32,308 bases of DNA from an uncultured Acinetobacter sp. (GTDB lineage Bacteria; Pseudomonadota; Gammaproteobacteria; Pseudomonadales; Moraxellaceae): positions 1-32,308 of the forward strand of contig CANQWW010000011.1 of the NCBI GenBank assembly GCA_947627655.1, read 5' to 3'. Made by a program: the position numbers and the translations under genes. Shown here piece after piece: positions 1-8,274 of the stretch; within the stretch, counting starts at the first letter, position 1; the number at the start of each line of letters is the position of its first letter. The notes below the pieces were generated by a model. The model worked only from the letters and a program-made list of their open reading frames with translations, was not told the origin of the DNA and made no database searches.

Positions 1-1
1 T

Positions 2-757
2 ACGCGTGTTTCGTTTGAAGCTGGCATGACCCAATTCGGCGGCAGCGCAATTTTCCTGTCTTCACGTGATACCCAGCTGGGTCGTGGTGAGCCAATTGAA
101 GATTCAGCGCGTGTAATATCCAGCATGCTGGATATCGTCATGATCCGTACCTTCGGTCATGACATTGTGGAGCGCTTTGCCTCTTATTCTAAAGTTCCCG
201 TCATTAATGCGCTGACTGATGACCACCATCCTTGTCAGCTTTTAGCAGACATGCAGACTTATCTGGAACACCGTGGTCCAATCGAAGGCAAAACGGTAGC
301 CTGGATTGGTGATGGCAACAACATGTGTAATTCTTATATTGAAGCTGCACACATGTGGGGTTTTAAACTGAAAATTGCCGCACCTAAAGGTTATGAACCT
401 CAAGAAAAATTCCTGTCTGAATTTGCCCACTGTGTAGAACTGGTCGACTCTGCGGAAGATGCAGCGGTGAATGCTGATCTGATCGTGACCGATGTTTGGG
501 CAAGCATGGGACAAGAAGAAGAGCAAAAAATCCGTGAAAAAGCATTTGCTGATTATCAAGTGAATGAGCGTTTGATGGGCTTGGCGCACCAAGACTGTCT
601 GTTCATGCACTGTCTGCCTGCACACCGCGGTGAAGAAATTTCAGAAAATATGCTGGATCATAAAAATGCTGTGGTTTGGGATGAAGCAGAAAACCGCTTG
701 CATGCTCAAAAAGCATTGGTTGAATTCCTGATCAATGAAAATCTAAAAAAAGACTGA
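2..757 (+). CDS. argF: Ornithine carbamoyltransferase, 3' part
   Basis: Catalyses carbamoyl phosphate + ornithine to citrulline in cytoplasmic arginine synthesis. The reading frame is already open at base 2 (TRVSFEAGM, the end of the carbamoyl-phosphate-binding STRTR loop), so the start lies before the window and about 251 residues are present out of a usual length near 305. Visible family signatures are the HPCQLLAD motif and the ornithine-site [12 protein letters not shown] loop near the C-terminus. The natural rho-independent terminator begins 20 bases after the stop but is interrupted by the IS element at about 791. The other arginine gene here, argC, lies 6 kb away and is not in an operon with it. 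An anabolic role is inferred from the family; a catabolic enzyme is less likely because no arcA or arcC homologue is seen nearby. Confidence 0.96.
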   Translation, partial: TRVSFEAGMTQFGGSAIFLSSRDTQLGRGEPIEDSARVISSMLDIVMIRTFGHDIVERFASYSKVPVINALTDDHHPCQLLADMQTYLEHRGPIEGKTVAWIGDGNNMCNSYIEAAHMWGFKLKIAAPKGYEPQEKFLSEFAHCVELVDSAEDAAVNADLIVTDVWASMGQEEEQKIREKAFADYQVNERLMGLAHQDCLFMHCLPAHRGEEISENMLDHKNAVVWDEAENRLHAQKALVEFLINENLKKD

Positions 758-775
758 TTTCGGTTTGATTAAAAA

Positions 776-790
776 GCACCTCGATGAGGT
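776..790 (+). terminator. Left half of the split argF terminator and left target-site duplication
   Basis: The stem-loop CACCTC-GAT-GAGGTG of the argF terminator ends where the IS begins. The bases ACCTCGATGAGGT (778-790) recur at 2182-2194 on the far side of the element, followed there by the T-run GATTTTTT. This is the target-site duplication. It is 11 to 13 bp long depending on whether the element is taken to start at AATGCC or TAATGCC. Read on the minus strand, the hairpin is followed by GCTTTTTAATC, so it can also terminate the transposase transcript. Confidence 0.85.
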
Positions 791-827
791 AATGCCAGTC
801 AGTTAAGAGATTGACTGGCATTTTTTT
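791..827 (+). terminator. Terminator-like hairpin at the left IS end
   Basis: AATGCCAGTCA (791-801) pairs perfectly with TGACTGGCATT (812-822), and seven T residues follow (821-827). One arm is the terminal inverted repeat itself. In the plus direction this is a strong intrinsic terminator shape just downstream of argF, and it could replace the terminator that the insertion split. The fold is inferred from pairing only. Confidence 0.7.
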
Positions 828-2107
828 GGGTATTTCTGTGGTTTCCCTTTCACAACTCGTGGGTAGTTTCTACTTCTTTTTTTCGGTAAAACATACCTTT
901 TAGATTTTTCCATTAAACTTTCTAGATGTTTAGGCAAATTACCTGCGGAAGCCAAAGAATCAAACTTCAATAGGTTAAGGATAGCAATAGAGGTAATATG
1001 AAAGCTCATTCTCAAAGGACTGACTTTTGCACGTTGCGCTATATATTTCATTTGTCTTCTTAGAATATTATAGGCAATAAAGACTCCCCATAATTCTTGA
1101 TAAATCAAGGCAGGTTGTTTACTCCTTAAATGCTTCCCTTCCTGTAAGTTACTCTTGATTTCTCGGTAACACATTTCTATTTCCCAACGCTGGGCATAGA
1201 GTTTTGCTAAAGCTAATAATAGATATCTCTTTGAATCTATTAGTGAAGTGATATAACGTCTAATCTTACCTGCCTGCTCAACCTCAATGAGACGTGCCTC
1301 CCAATAATCTCCTAAGGCTGGATTAAGTTTTTTAGCTCTTGTTGATATCGGCATTCTAATATGAAAGTCATGTTGCGAATTACGCTTCACAATCTCATAC
1401 CGTAAATTATCTTTTGCACGCATAAGCCAATGACTTTCTTCTGCACGCTTTTGCCACCCGATGAGAAAATCTGCAGAGAAATAGGCTCGATCAAATAGGG
1501 TAATACTGTGTGAACAAGGAGATAATTGACTTGCCAGTGTGAGTTCACCTTGATCCATACTGCCTATTTGAGCATCTATAATTTCATGGGTCGCAGCATT
1601 TACTAAGCAGGTTGCTCTCACTTGTGGATAAGGAGCATCAGCAGTTTTTCCTTTAGATGAACCAAAGTGTGCAAAATTCTCATCTGTATAAGGCATAGAC
1701 CAAACAACACCATCAACAGCGCACACACTCAGACCGTGAAAGTTTGAGTATTGCTGCTGAGATTCTTCAAACCAGGCTTGGCTAAGTAAAGAAAATAGCG
1801 CATTTAAAGGTTCTGATCCTAAACGTTGTCGTGCTTGTACTACTGCGCTAGGAACACAATATTCTGTTGTACCAAATACAAGTTTTAGTTGTTCTACGAC
1901 ATATCCGATAGGTTAATTTCGAAATAAAGCGAGTCCAATGACAAGCCATACCACATGTTCAGCGGGTAACTTCCTTCTTCTAATTGATGCCTTACCTGTT
2001 TGATGCAGACTTTCCTCAATCCAGTTGAAATCAATAAGTTCACTAAAATGGCTAAGTGAAGGTAAAGAATGTTGAAGGGTGCAATCTAAATTTTCAGATA
2101 AAGTCAT
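803..2107 (-). pseudogene. IS4-family DDE transposase, interrupted by one in-frame stop
   Basis: The ATG at 2107 opens a frame of 64 codons (ending GLALFRN), then TAA at 1913-1915. The very same frame continues without shift as PIGYVVEQLKLVFG and on to the stop at 803, 435 codons including both stops. The second part holds the whole catalytic core: the first Asp in CAVDGVVW, the second Asp in LFDRAYFS, and the Glu in the YAQRWEIEMCYREIK signature, which fits Y(2)R(3)E(6)K exactly. The final TAA lies inside the terminal inverted repeat. A single base change such as GAA to TAA explains the break. A GTG at 1726 could start a shorter product, but it would lack the N-terminal domain. The break was identified by reading the frame through the stop. 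Confidence 0.93.
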
Positions 2108-2145
2108 AAAAAAAAATGAGCGTATTTACATACACTCATTTTTAC
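2108..2145 (-). promoter_or_regulatory. Hairpin with T-run just before the transposase start
   Basis: On the minus strand ATGAGTGTAT pairs with ATACGCTCAT (one G-U pair) around the loop GTAA. About nine T residues follow and then directly the transposase ATG. Such 5' terminator-like hairpins can stop transcripts entering the IS from outside and hide the start site, a known way in which several insertion sequences limit transposition after landing in active genes. No Shine-Dalgarno sequence is visible. The role is inferred. Confidence 0.5.
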
Positions 2146-2181
2146 TACATTTTACTAATATTTGCTTAACTGACTGGCATT

Positions 2182-2200
2182 ACCTCGATGAGGTGATTTT
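2182..2200 (+). terminator. Right half of the split argF terminator, with T-run
   Basis: The second copy of ACCTCGATGAGGT is followed by GATTTTTT. Removing the IS and one duplication restores CACCTCGATGAGGTGATTTT, a normal intrinsic terminator 20 bases after the argF stop. From here to 2443 (about 245 bases) I see only AT-rich intergenic DNA that must hold the promoter of the next gene; no clear -35/-10 pair stands out. Confidence 0.7.
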
Positions 2201-2443
2201 TTATACACTCGCTTTTTCTCACCAAAAAAAGAAGCCCATATATATTGTTTAAAATAAGTGTTAGCTTATTTCAGAAGCTTTATTCATGATATTTTGCATA
2301 TAAGAACTCAGATCTTTATTTATGGATAGAGACCATCACAAACACCTTGGTCAGATGTTATAAATAACAGTGCTGCAATTGCTTGTTCACTTTATTCATG
2401 TTTTTATGAACTCACAGAATACTTAGTTTGTTATGTGATCCTT

Positions 2444-2914
2444 ATGAAATATAAAATTAATTTAATTGCTATTTTAGGACTTGGTCTCGGTATATTCGCT
2501 TCTCAAACCTACGCATCTGAATTTGACCAATATCTGCAAGAAAAACAGATTATTGACAGCAAATATAAAATTAAGAAAAAAAATGAATTGAATGAGCTAC
2601 TTTCAGTCTTAAGTGCTGAAGATTCTAAGACCCTCCCCTTACAAATTGATCAAAATACGGTGATTGAGCAGCTCCAGTTAAGTGCCAATAAAACCCGGCT
2701 CAAAGGTTTAATTATTACCCCTGACTTTGCTCAGTTTGAGCAGGACTTAGGCCGTAAGGAAGTCGTGAAACTGATTCGTAAAAATTTGCTGAATAACTGT
2801 GAAATTTTCTTTGAACACCGTTATCAGATAGAAAATCCTTACAAGGTAGAACTCGTACTCAGTTCTGCAAAAAATACCTATGAAGTAGCAATCTCTCAAA
2901 AAGACTGCAAATAA
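2444..2914 (+). CDS. Hypothetical exported protein (156 aa)
   Basis: Not recognised. It starts MKYKINLIAI with a typical signal peptide: basic N-region, hydrophobic stretch to about residue 18, and a likely cut after QTYA near residue 24. The mature part is charged and Lys/Glu-rich (residues 30-60 probably helical). It ends with a beta-rich segment carrying two cysteines, NCEIFF and QKDCK, which could form a disulphide in the periplasm. The ATG at 2444 is preferred over a GTG nine bases upstream because the signal peptide then begins normally; no good Shine-Dalgarno precedes either. It is flanked by the IS and by ynfA on the other strand, so context gives no clue to its function. Confidence 0.7.
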   Translation: MKYKINLIAILGLGLGIFASQTYASEFDQYLQEKQIIDSKYKIKKKNELNELLSVLSAEDSKTLPLQIDQNTVIEQLQLSANKTRLKGLIITPDFAQFEQDLGRKEVVKLIRKNLLNNCEIFFEHRYQIENPYKVELVLSSAKNTYEVAISQKDCK

Positions 2915-3017
2915 TATTCTCGCTATTGAGACAAAATTTTAAGAATAATTACCTGATTCTTTTAAAATGCTAACACCTAAAAAGTCAGGTGAATATTCAA
3001 GTTTTAGAGCAAGATGA

Positions 3018-3371
3018 TTAACGGACCAAGCCTTGAGGTTGTAGAATAATAATCAGCGCACCGAAAAGTACTACTGCTCCACCAAGTAGATCCCAACGGG
3101 ACAGGCTTACCTGATCCACAAAACGCAACCACATCAGTGCGCTGAAGATATAAATACCGCCATAAGCAGCATATATACGGCCTGAAGCCGCGGGATGCAA
3201 CGTTAACAGCCAGACAAATGCTGCCAAGGCCAGCGCCGTCGGCACCCAAAGCCAGTGGCTCCTTCCCTGATTTAAAATCAAATATGGAAAATAACATCCT
3301 AGAATTTCCATGAGTGCAGTGACCAGGAATAGACAGAACGTGGTGAGTAATTTGGTAAATTGAAATTCCAT
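3018..3371 (-). CDS. ynfA: YnfA/UPF0060 family small membrane protein
   Basis: A 117-residue protein with four predicted membrane helices (about residues 8-28, 40-59, 67-85 and 92-112). It shows the conserved UPF0060 pattern: [13 protein letters not shown] near the N-terminus, [17 protein letters not shown] in the middle and [18 protein letters not shown] at the end. The family has a fold like small multidrug resistance transporters, and some members have been linked to efflux, but the substrate here is unknown. It lies downstream of clpA on the same strand, behind a strong terminator, so it probably has its own promoter in 3372-3418. It converges with the exported protein at 2444-2914. Confidence 0.93.
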   Translation of the reverse strand: MEFQFTKLLTTFCLFLVTALMEILGCYFPYLILNQGRSHWLWVPTALALAAFVWLLTLHPAASGRIYAAYGGIYIFSALMWLRFVDQVSLSRWDLLGGAVVLFGALIIILQPQGLVR

Positions 3372-3418
3372 ATTTTTTATATCAACAGTTACAACAATTT
3401 TTATATGATCAGGACAAT

Positions 3419-3448
3419 AAAATACCCCGTGCCAGCACGGGGTATTTT
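3419..3448 (-). terminator. Intrinsic terminator of clpA
   Basis: AAAATACCCCGTG and CACGGGGTATTTT form a 13-bp stem around CCAG, starting 20 bases after the clpA stop. It is symmetrical, with A/T runs on both sides, so it could act in both directions. Confidence 0.9.
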
Positions 3449-3467
3449 AGTTAATTATTACAAGAGA

Positions 3468-5744
3468 TTAAGCAGGTTCAGTAGGCTGATCTTCAAATAC
3501 TTCCAGCTTCAGCCCCACCGCCTTGCCATTTTCCTTACGCGCAGATACTGCAACATTACCGCCAGTTTCAGCCAGTTCACCAAACAGGATCATTTCAGCC
3601 AGCGGTTTTTTCAGATGTTCCTGAATCAGGCGTTGCATTGGACGTGCGCCCATCAGGCGATCATAGCCAGTTTCAGCCATCCATTCTCGTGCACTCTGAT
3701 CCACTTCCAGCACCACTTTCTTCTCATCCAGTTGCGCCTGCAATTCAGTCAGGAACTTGTCTACCACACTTTCAATTACAGTCGTTGGCAATGCCTTAAA
3801 CTGAATCACGCCATCAAGACGGTTACGGAATTCTGGCGAGAATGCTTTTTTCATCGCTTCCTGGTTATCGTTACTGTTGTCCTGCTCCATAAAGCCGATG
3901 CTGACACGTGAAATACTCTCCGCCCCAATATTGGTGGTCAGTACCAACACCACGTTACGGAAATCTGATTTACGGCCATTATTGTCTGTTAATGAGCCAT
4001 GGTCCATGATTTGCAGCAACAGGTTAAATACATCTGGATGCGCTTTTTCAATTTCGTCCAAAAGTAGGACACAGTGCGGATTCTTGTGAATCGCATCCGT
4101 CAGCAAACCACCCTGGTCGAAACCAACGTAACCTGGAGGCGCACCAATCAAGCGAGAAACCGCATGACGCTCCATGTACTCGGACATGTCGAAACGTACC
4201 AGCTCTACACCCAGCAGTTTTGCCAGCTGTTTGGTCACTTCGGTTTTACCTACCCCAGTAGGACCGGCAAAGACAAAGCTACCTACAGGCTTATCCGGAG
4301 ATTTAAGACCAGCACGTGACAGTTTGATCGCAGAAGCTAATGCTTCAATTGCTTCATCCTGACCAAAGACCACACGTTTCAGATCACGTTCTAGATTTTC
4401 CAGTACAGTCTTGTCGTCTTTAGAAACAGTTTTTGGCGGGATACGGGCAATCTTCGACACGATATCTTCAATATTTTCAACCGTAATCAGGCTATCATCC
4501 TGCTCTGTTTTCAGACGGCGTTGTGCGCCCGCCTCATCAATTACATCAATGGCTTTATCCGGTAAGAAGCGGTCATTGATAAATTTCGCTGACAGCTCTA
4601 CCGCAGAAACCAGCGCCTGATCGTCATATTTCACATGATGGAAATCTTCAAACTTGGTTTTCAGACCCCGTAAAATATCAATCGTTTCAGAAATAGATGG
4701 CTCATTGACATCAATTTTTTGAAAGCGGCGTGATAAAGCATGATCTTTTTCAAAGACCTGACGATATTCCTGGAAAGTTGTCGAACCAATGCAGCGTAAA
4801 GAGCCATTGGCCAACGCCGGCTTGATCAGGTTAGAGGCATCCATGGTACTGCCCATACTTGAGCCAGCACCAATAATCATATGAATTTCGTCAATGAACA
4901 AGACGGCTTCCGGTTTCTTCTTCAACGCATTTAACAGCTGTTTTAAACGTTTTTCAAAGTCGCCTCGGTACTTGGTTCCTGCAACCAGTGCACCAATATC
5001 CAGACTGTAAATTTCTGCATGCTCAAGTGGTTTTGGCGCTTTGCCATTCACAATCAGCCACGCTAAACCTTCGGCAATTGAAGTTTTACCGACACCTGGG
5101 TCACCGACCAGCAAAGGATTGTTTTTACGACGGCGGCACAGGATCTGGGCTGCACGTTCAATCTCTTTTTCACGACCAATCAGTGGGTCTGTTTTGCCCT
5201 TTTGTGCTTCGTGGTTCAAGTTCGTGGTGTAGAGATCCAATGGACCTGAGGCGTTGGAAGCCGCAGATTCGCCATCCAGGTCTTCAATTTCTTCTTCGCC
5301 CTGCACTTCTTCCTTACGGGTGCCGTGCGAAAGGTATTGCGTCAGAGTCAGACGATTAATCTGATGGCGTTTTAGTAAGTACACTGCAAATGAATCACGT
5401 TCAGAGTACATCGCAACCAGAATATCAGCACCTTCAACGGTACGATCGCCGCCACTGGACTGGACATGGAAAATGGCACGTTGCAAGATCCGGTCAAAAC
5501 TTTCGGTTGGGTGTGGAGCTTGATCGTTATTTTCACCGAGTTTTGGAGTGTGTTGCTCTACGTATTCTTCAAGTTCTTTACGTAGCACAATAATGTCAGC
5601 ACCACATGCTTTTAATGCATTTACGGCAGCATCATTGTCGAGTAAAGCCAATAATAAATGTTCTACTGTCAGAAACTCATGTCTCTTTTGACGAGCCATG
5701 CTAACAGCCAAACGTAGTGATACTTCTAATTGACGACTGAGCAT
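3468..5744 (-). CDS. clpA: ATP-dependent Clp protease ATP-binding subunit ClpA
   Basis: The AAA+ unfoldase that feeds substrates to ClpP in the cytoplasm. Its 758 residues match the E. coli length. The N-terminal Clp repeat domain spans about 1-145. The first AAA module has Walker A GDPGVGKT at 214-221 and Walker B VLFIDEIH near 281-288. The second has GPTGVGKT at 494-501 and VLLLDEIEKAHP near 559-570. An IGF loop (SIGFMEQDNS, about 615-624) marks the ClpP-binding surface and separates ClpA from ClpB. It starts nine bases after the clpS stop with a strong AAGGGGG ribosome site, so clpS and clpA form an operon. A terminator follows. Confidence 0.98.
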   Translation of the reverse strand: MLSRQLEVSLRLAVSMARQKRHEFLTVEHLLLALLDNDAAVNALKACGADIIVLRKELEEYVEQHTPKLGENNDQAPHPTESFDRILQRAIFHVQSSGGDRTVEGADILVAMYSERDSFAVYLLKRHQINRLTLTQYLSHGTRKEEVQGEEEIEDLDGESAASNASGPLDLYTTNLNHEAQKGKTDPLIGREKEIERAAQILCRRRKNNPLLVGDPGVGKTSIAEGLAWLIVNGKAPKPLEHAEIYSLDIGALVAGTKYRGDFEKRLKQLLNALKKKPEAVLFIDEIHMIIGAGSSMGSTMDASNLIKPALANGSLRCIGSTTFQEYRQVFEKDHALSRRFQKIDVNEPSISETIDILRGLKTKFEDFHHVKYDDQALVSAVELSAKFINDRFLPDKAIDVIDEAGAQRRLKTEQDDSLITVENIEDIVSKIARIPPKTVSKDDKTVLENLERDLKRVVFGQDEAIEALASAIKLSRAGLKSPDKPVGSFVFAGPTGVGKTEVTKQLAKLLGVELVRFDMSEYMERHAVSRLIGAPPGYVGFDQGGLLTDAIHKNPHCVLLLDEIEKAHPDVFNLLLQIMDHGSLTDNNGRKSDFRNVVLVLTTNIGAESISRVSIGFMEQDNSNDNQEAMKKAFSPEFRNRLDGVIQFKALPTTVIESVVDKFLTELQAQLDEKKVVLEVDQSAREWMAETGYDRLMGARPMQRLIQEHLKKPLAEMILFGELAETGGNVAVSARKENGKAVGLKLEVFEDQPTEPA

Positions 5745-5753
5745 GCAACCCCC

Positions 5754-6167
5754 TTAATCTTTAGGTTCAATCTGGCAAAGTAATGGATGACCTTGAGATC
5801 GAGCGTAATTATTGACCTGGTTCGCTTTTGTTTCCGCAATATCTCGTGGATAGACGCCAGCAACACCTTTTCCTTCATAATGTACAGTTAGCATTACTTG
5901 AGTGGCTTGGTCAAGATTCATTGCAAAGTATTGTTGTAAAATTTCAATTACAAACTCCATAGGGGTGTAATCGTCATTCAATAATACCACTGCATAGAGC
6001 GGTGGACGTTTCAGTTCTGGTGGTGCGGTTTGCACGGCAATATCAGAATTTTCATCATCAGCAGGGTCGTTTGCTAAGCGCGGACTAATGTGCCAGTCAA
6101 CAATACCAGACTGATAAAAGGAGTTTTTAATTTCAATTAGACAAATATGACGCTTGTTGCTTGGCAT
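5754..6167 (-). CDS. clpS: ClpA adaptor protein ClpS
   Basis: Binds the ClpA N-domain and delivers N-degron substrates, switching off degradation of SsrA-tagged proteins. The core from [21 protein letters not shown] onward holds the NDDYTPM substrate-pocket motif and the [20 protein letters not shown] region of the family. The start is uncertain. I chose ATG 6167 (MPSNKRH), giving 137 residues; a GTG at 6182 is also in frame, and neither has a Shine-Dalgarno. Both leave an N-terminal arm longer than the usual protein of about 106 residues. It lies directly after the DUF6776-like gene, whose stop is at 6185, and before clpA. Confidence 0.92.
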   Translation of the reverse strand: MPSNKRHICLIEIKNSFYQSGIVDWHISPRLANDPADDENSDIAVQTAPPELKRPPLYAVVLLNDDYTPMEFVIEILQQYFAMNLDQATQVMLTVHYEGKGVAGVYPRDIAETKANQVNNYARSQGHPLLCQIEPKD

Positions 6168-6184
6168 AAATTTACAATTCACAT

Positions 6185-6931
6185 TTAGTTTGCATTTGCT
6201 TCAGTCTGTGGAATTTCAGACAGGAAAGCAGATTGATTTTCGACCGCCTGGCCCTTACTCCAGCTAAAACGGCGAGTTACAGGCTTGGCACCGGTCAGGC
6301 GCACTTCCATGAATTCAGGCACAAAACCTTTCGGCATGGTCCAGCGACCGGTCAGGCGTTCATAGTTTTCAAAATTAAAGTTTTTGTCTGGCATTGGCAC
6401 GACCAGAACTTCGGTGCCACGAATCAGACGCAATTCTACTGCACCCGAAACCCTGGCTTTGCTTGGACTCACTTGGATTAAGTCCAACTGATATTCAAAG
6501 GCATTTTCAGGCAATGGCTTGACCGCAATATGCTGTACAGACAAAGGCAGACCACCACGCTGACGCAAGATTTCCCGATAGAGGATCGCCAAGCTTTCAG
6601 ACTGGGTATGTTCATCACGGGCCTTGTTGACCGCAACATACAGATCATTGGCATTATTAACGGCCAGATCACGCTCTTGTATGGTGGTGTTCAAGGTCTT
6701 ATTCAAAGATTCCAGACCGGATTTCTGCTTTTGTACGACTTCAACCAGTTGTGCGGCATCTGCCTCAAAACCGACTGCCGTCAAACCCTGACGATGACCC
6801 ACCGTATAACCCAGTAAGCCACTGCTCAGCACAAGGACTGCCGCACCGATTGCAAACGGCATATTACCTTTTAAAAAAGGCATTTTTTCCTTGTCATCCG
6901 GGGTCATATCGTTGGGTTCAGTATTTTGCAT
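6185..6931 (-). CDS. DUF6776-like membrane-anchored coiled-coil protein
   Basis: The function is unknown. Of 248 residues, a charged cytoplasmic tail (1-25) is followed by one membrane helix (about 27-45, [20 protein letters not shown]). A coiled-coil stretch (about 60-120) and a C-terminal beta-rich domain with [19 protein letters not shown] and [17 protein letters not shown] follow. This architecture and the C-terminal pattern resemble the DUF6776 family of gammaproteobacteria (from memory, not searched). The ATG at 6931 is chosen because AGAAGAGATC precedes it at good spacing; an upstream extension to 6964 lacks this. It is probably cotranscribed with clpS, two bases separating its stop from the longest clpS frame. 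Confidence 0.75.
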   Translation of the reverse strand: MQNTEPNDMTPDDKEKMPFLKGNMPFAIGAAVLVLSSGLLGYTVGHRQGLTAVGFEADAAQLVEVVQKQKSGLESLNKTLNTTIQERDLAVNNANDLYVAVNKARDEHTQSESLAILYREILRQRGGLPLSVQHIAVKPLPENAFEYQLDLIQVSPSKARVSGAVELRLIRGTEVLVVPMPDKNFNFENYERLTGRWTMPKGFVPEFMEVRLTGAKPVTRRFSWSKGQAVENQSAFLSEIPQTEANAN

Positions 6932-6955
6932 TGTGATCTCTTCTATCTTTTGCAA

Positions 6956-6990
6956 GACACACATTTAAATCGAAATTCAAATGTGTGTGA
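6956..6990. repeat. Inverted repeat between argC and the DUF6776-like gene
   Basis: CACACATTT and AAATGTGTG face each other over a short AT-rich loop. No T-run follows on the minus strand, so it is a weak terminator candidate. It could be an operator for the downstream genes or an RNA processing hairpin. Confidence 0.4.
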
Positions 6991-7006
6991 AGTTCTAATA
7001 CGTTTT

Positions 7007-8056
7007 TTATGGTAATAACGCAATATTTTGCAGACCTGCATGTTCAGCACAGCCGAACATCAGGTTCATATTCTGTACGGCCTGACCAGCTGCACCTTTC
7101 ACCAGATTATCCTGGGCAACCAGAATCACCAGCTTGGTCGGTTGTGGCTTATACAACGCAATACGCAGTTCATTGGCACCACGCACTGAACGTGTTTCTG
7201 GTGAGCTACCCGCTGGCATCACATCTACAAATTGCTCATTGGCATAGAACTGTTCATAGAGTGCCTGTAAGTCAGCTTGCTGGCCTGCTTCGGTTAAATC
7301 AATATAAATCGTCGATAACATACCGCGAATCATCGGCACCAAGTGTGGTACAAACAAAATATGTTCAAATACCCCTTTCTGACCTGAGATATTTTCTAAT
7401 GCTTCAACAATCTCGGGATGATGACGATGACCTGCTACCCCATAAGCCTTAAAGTTATCCGAGTTTTCAGAATAGATCATGCCGAGGCTGGCTTTACGAC
7501 CTGCACCCGATACGCCTGATTTGGCATCAATAATAATACTTTCAGGTTTTACCAAAGCATCGCTTGATTTCAACACCGGGGCAAGACCCAACTGTACAGT
7601 CGTTGGATAGCAGCCCGGGTTACCAATCACGTTTGCCTGCTTGATCTTGTCACGGTTCAATTCAGATAAGCCATAGACTGAATCTTTTAAGAGTTCTGGG
7701 CAGGCATGCTGCATGCCATACCATTTTTCAAATTGAGCTAAGTCTTGCAAACGGAAGTCCGCAGCCAAATCGATCACTTTGGTATTTGCTGCCACCAGTT
7801 CTTCCGCATGCTTCATTGCCACACCGTGTGGCGTCGCAAAAAATACAACGTCGCATTGTTTAAGCGCATCAATATTGAGGTCTGAATAGCAAAGGTCTGT
7901 ATGTCCACGTAAGCTTGGGAACATATCGTCTACACGACGACCATTTTCAGTACGTGAAGTCAGCACTTTTACTTCTGCATTTGGATGTCGCAGTAATAGA
8001 CGCAACAATTCAACGCCTGTATACCCTGTTCCACCGACAATACCTACTGAAATCAC
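7007..8056 (-). CDS. argC: N-acetyl-gamma-glutamyl-phosphate reductase
   Basis: The third step of arginine synthesis: NADPH-dependent reduction of N-acetylglutamyl phosphate to the semialdehyde. Its 349 residues include the dinucleotide-binding start [18 protein letters not shown], the catalytic cysteine in [10 protein letters not shown] (C149), [10 protein letters not shown], and the conserved H-R-H-P-E in [11 protein letters not shown]. The start is GTG at 8056, supported by GAGGT eight bases upstream. It is the long-chain ArgC type. It is transcribed alone or with the clpS-clpA group, with a 75-base gap carrying an inverted repeat downstream. The promoter should lie in 8057-8206, where nothing clear can be named. 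Confidence 0.97.
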   Translation of the reverse strand: MISVGIVGGTGYTGVELLRLLLRHPNAEVKVLTSRTENGRRVDDMFPSLRGHTDLCYSDLNIDALKQCDVVFFATPHGVAMKHAEELVAANTKVIDLAADFRLQDLAQFEKWYGMQHACPELLKDSVYGLSELNRDKIKQANVIGNPGCYPTTVQLGLAPVLKSSDALVKPESIIIDAKSGVSGAGRKASLGMIYSENSDNFKAYGVAGHRHHPEIVEALENISGQKGVFEHILFVPHLVPMIRGMLSTIYIDLTEAGQQADLQALYEQFYANEQFVDVMPAGSSPETRSVRGANELRIALYKPQPTKLVILVAQDNLVKGAAGQAVQNMNLMFGCAEHAGLQNIALLP

Positions 8057-8206
8057 GACGATTACCTCAAACTAAATATTTGCTTTATCAAGGCTAGTAT
8101 GACAGGAACTTGCGCTTTTCTAAACTGTTTCACTGGGGTTTGGTTGTTTTTTATTAACGCTCTCATTTTTCTAGTTTATTTTGACTTAAGATTTTAAAGA
8201 ATGTTA

Positions 8207-8226
8207 TAGGTTTGCTTAGGCTATTT
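8207..8226 (-). repeat. 20-bp direct repeat, copy 1 (downstream of the rhodanese)
   Basis: TAGGTTTGCTTAGGCTATTT is identical to 9882-9901. Weaker similarity (about 12 of the next 18 bases) continues rightward into each terminator stem. Together the two copies bracket the rhodanese gene. Confidence 0.9.
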
Positions 8227-8234
8227 ATAAAAAT

Positions 8235-8260
8235 AAGAAAAGTCGCATCATGCGACTTCT
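8235..8260 (-). terminator. Intrinsic terminator of the rhodanese gene
   Basis: AAGTCGCA (8240-8247) pairs with TGCGACTT (8251-8258). On the minus strand the stem is followed by TTCTTATTTTT. It lies 17 bases past the rhodanese stop. Confidence 0.8.
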
Positions 8261-8274
8261 TCTCATCTCATGGC

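Larger units (their letters stand above)
791..2181 (-). mobile_element. IS4-family insertion sequence (about 1391 bp)
   Basis: The ends are perfect 17-bp inverted repeats: AATGCCAGTCAGTTAAG at 791-807 and its reverse complement at 2165-2181. The flanking direct repeat is 11-13 bp. One transposase reading frame occupies the minus strand. The IS4-type DDE residues, the Y(2)R(3)E(6)K signature, the size, the end sequence beginning (T)AATGCC and the long target duplication all fit the IS4 family. The exact element name cannot be given without a database. It sits in the terminator of argF. The identical end sequence and duplication imply a fairly recent insertion, although the transposase carries a stop codon. 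Confidence 0.93.

Noticed and set aside
803..2107. Frameshifted or programmed-frameshift transposase
   Set aside because: Both parts are in the same frame (1913 and 803 differ by a multiple of three); only a stop codon separates them and no slippery site is seen.
3360..3911. Long plus-strand ORF (183 codons) opposite clpA
   Set aside because: Shadow of the clpA reading frame with low-complexity, unconserved-looking sequence.
6956..6990. argC terminator
   Set aside because: An inverted repeat is present but lacks a U-run on the minus strand, so it is listed only as a repeat.
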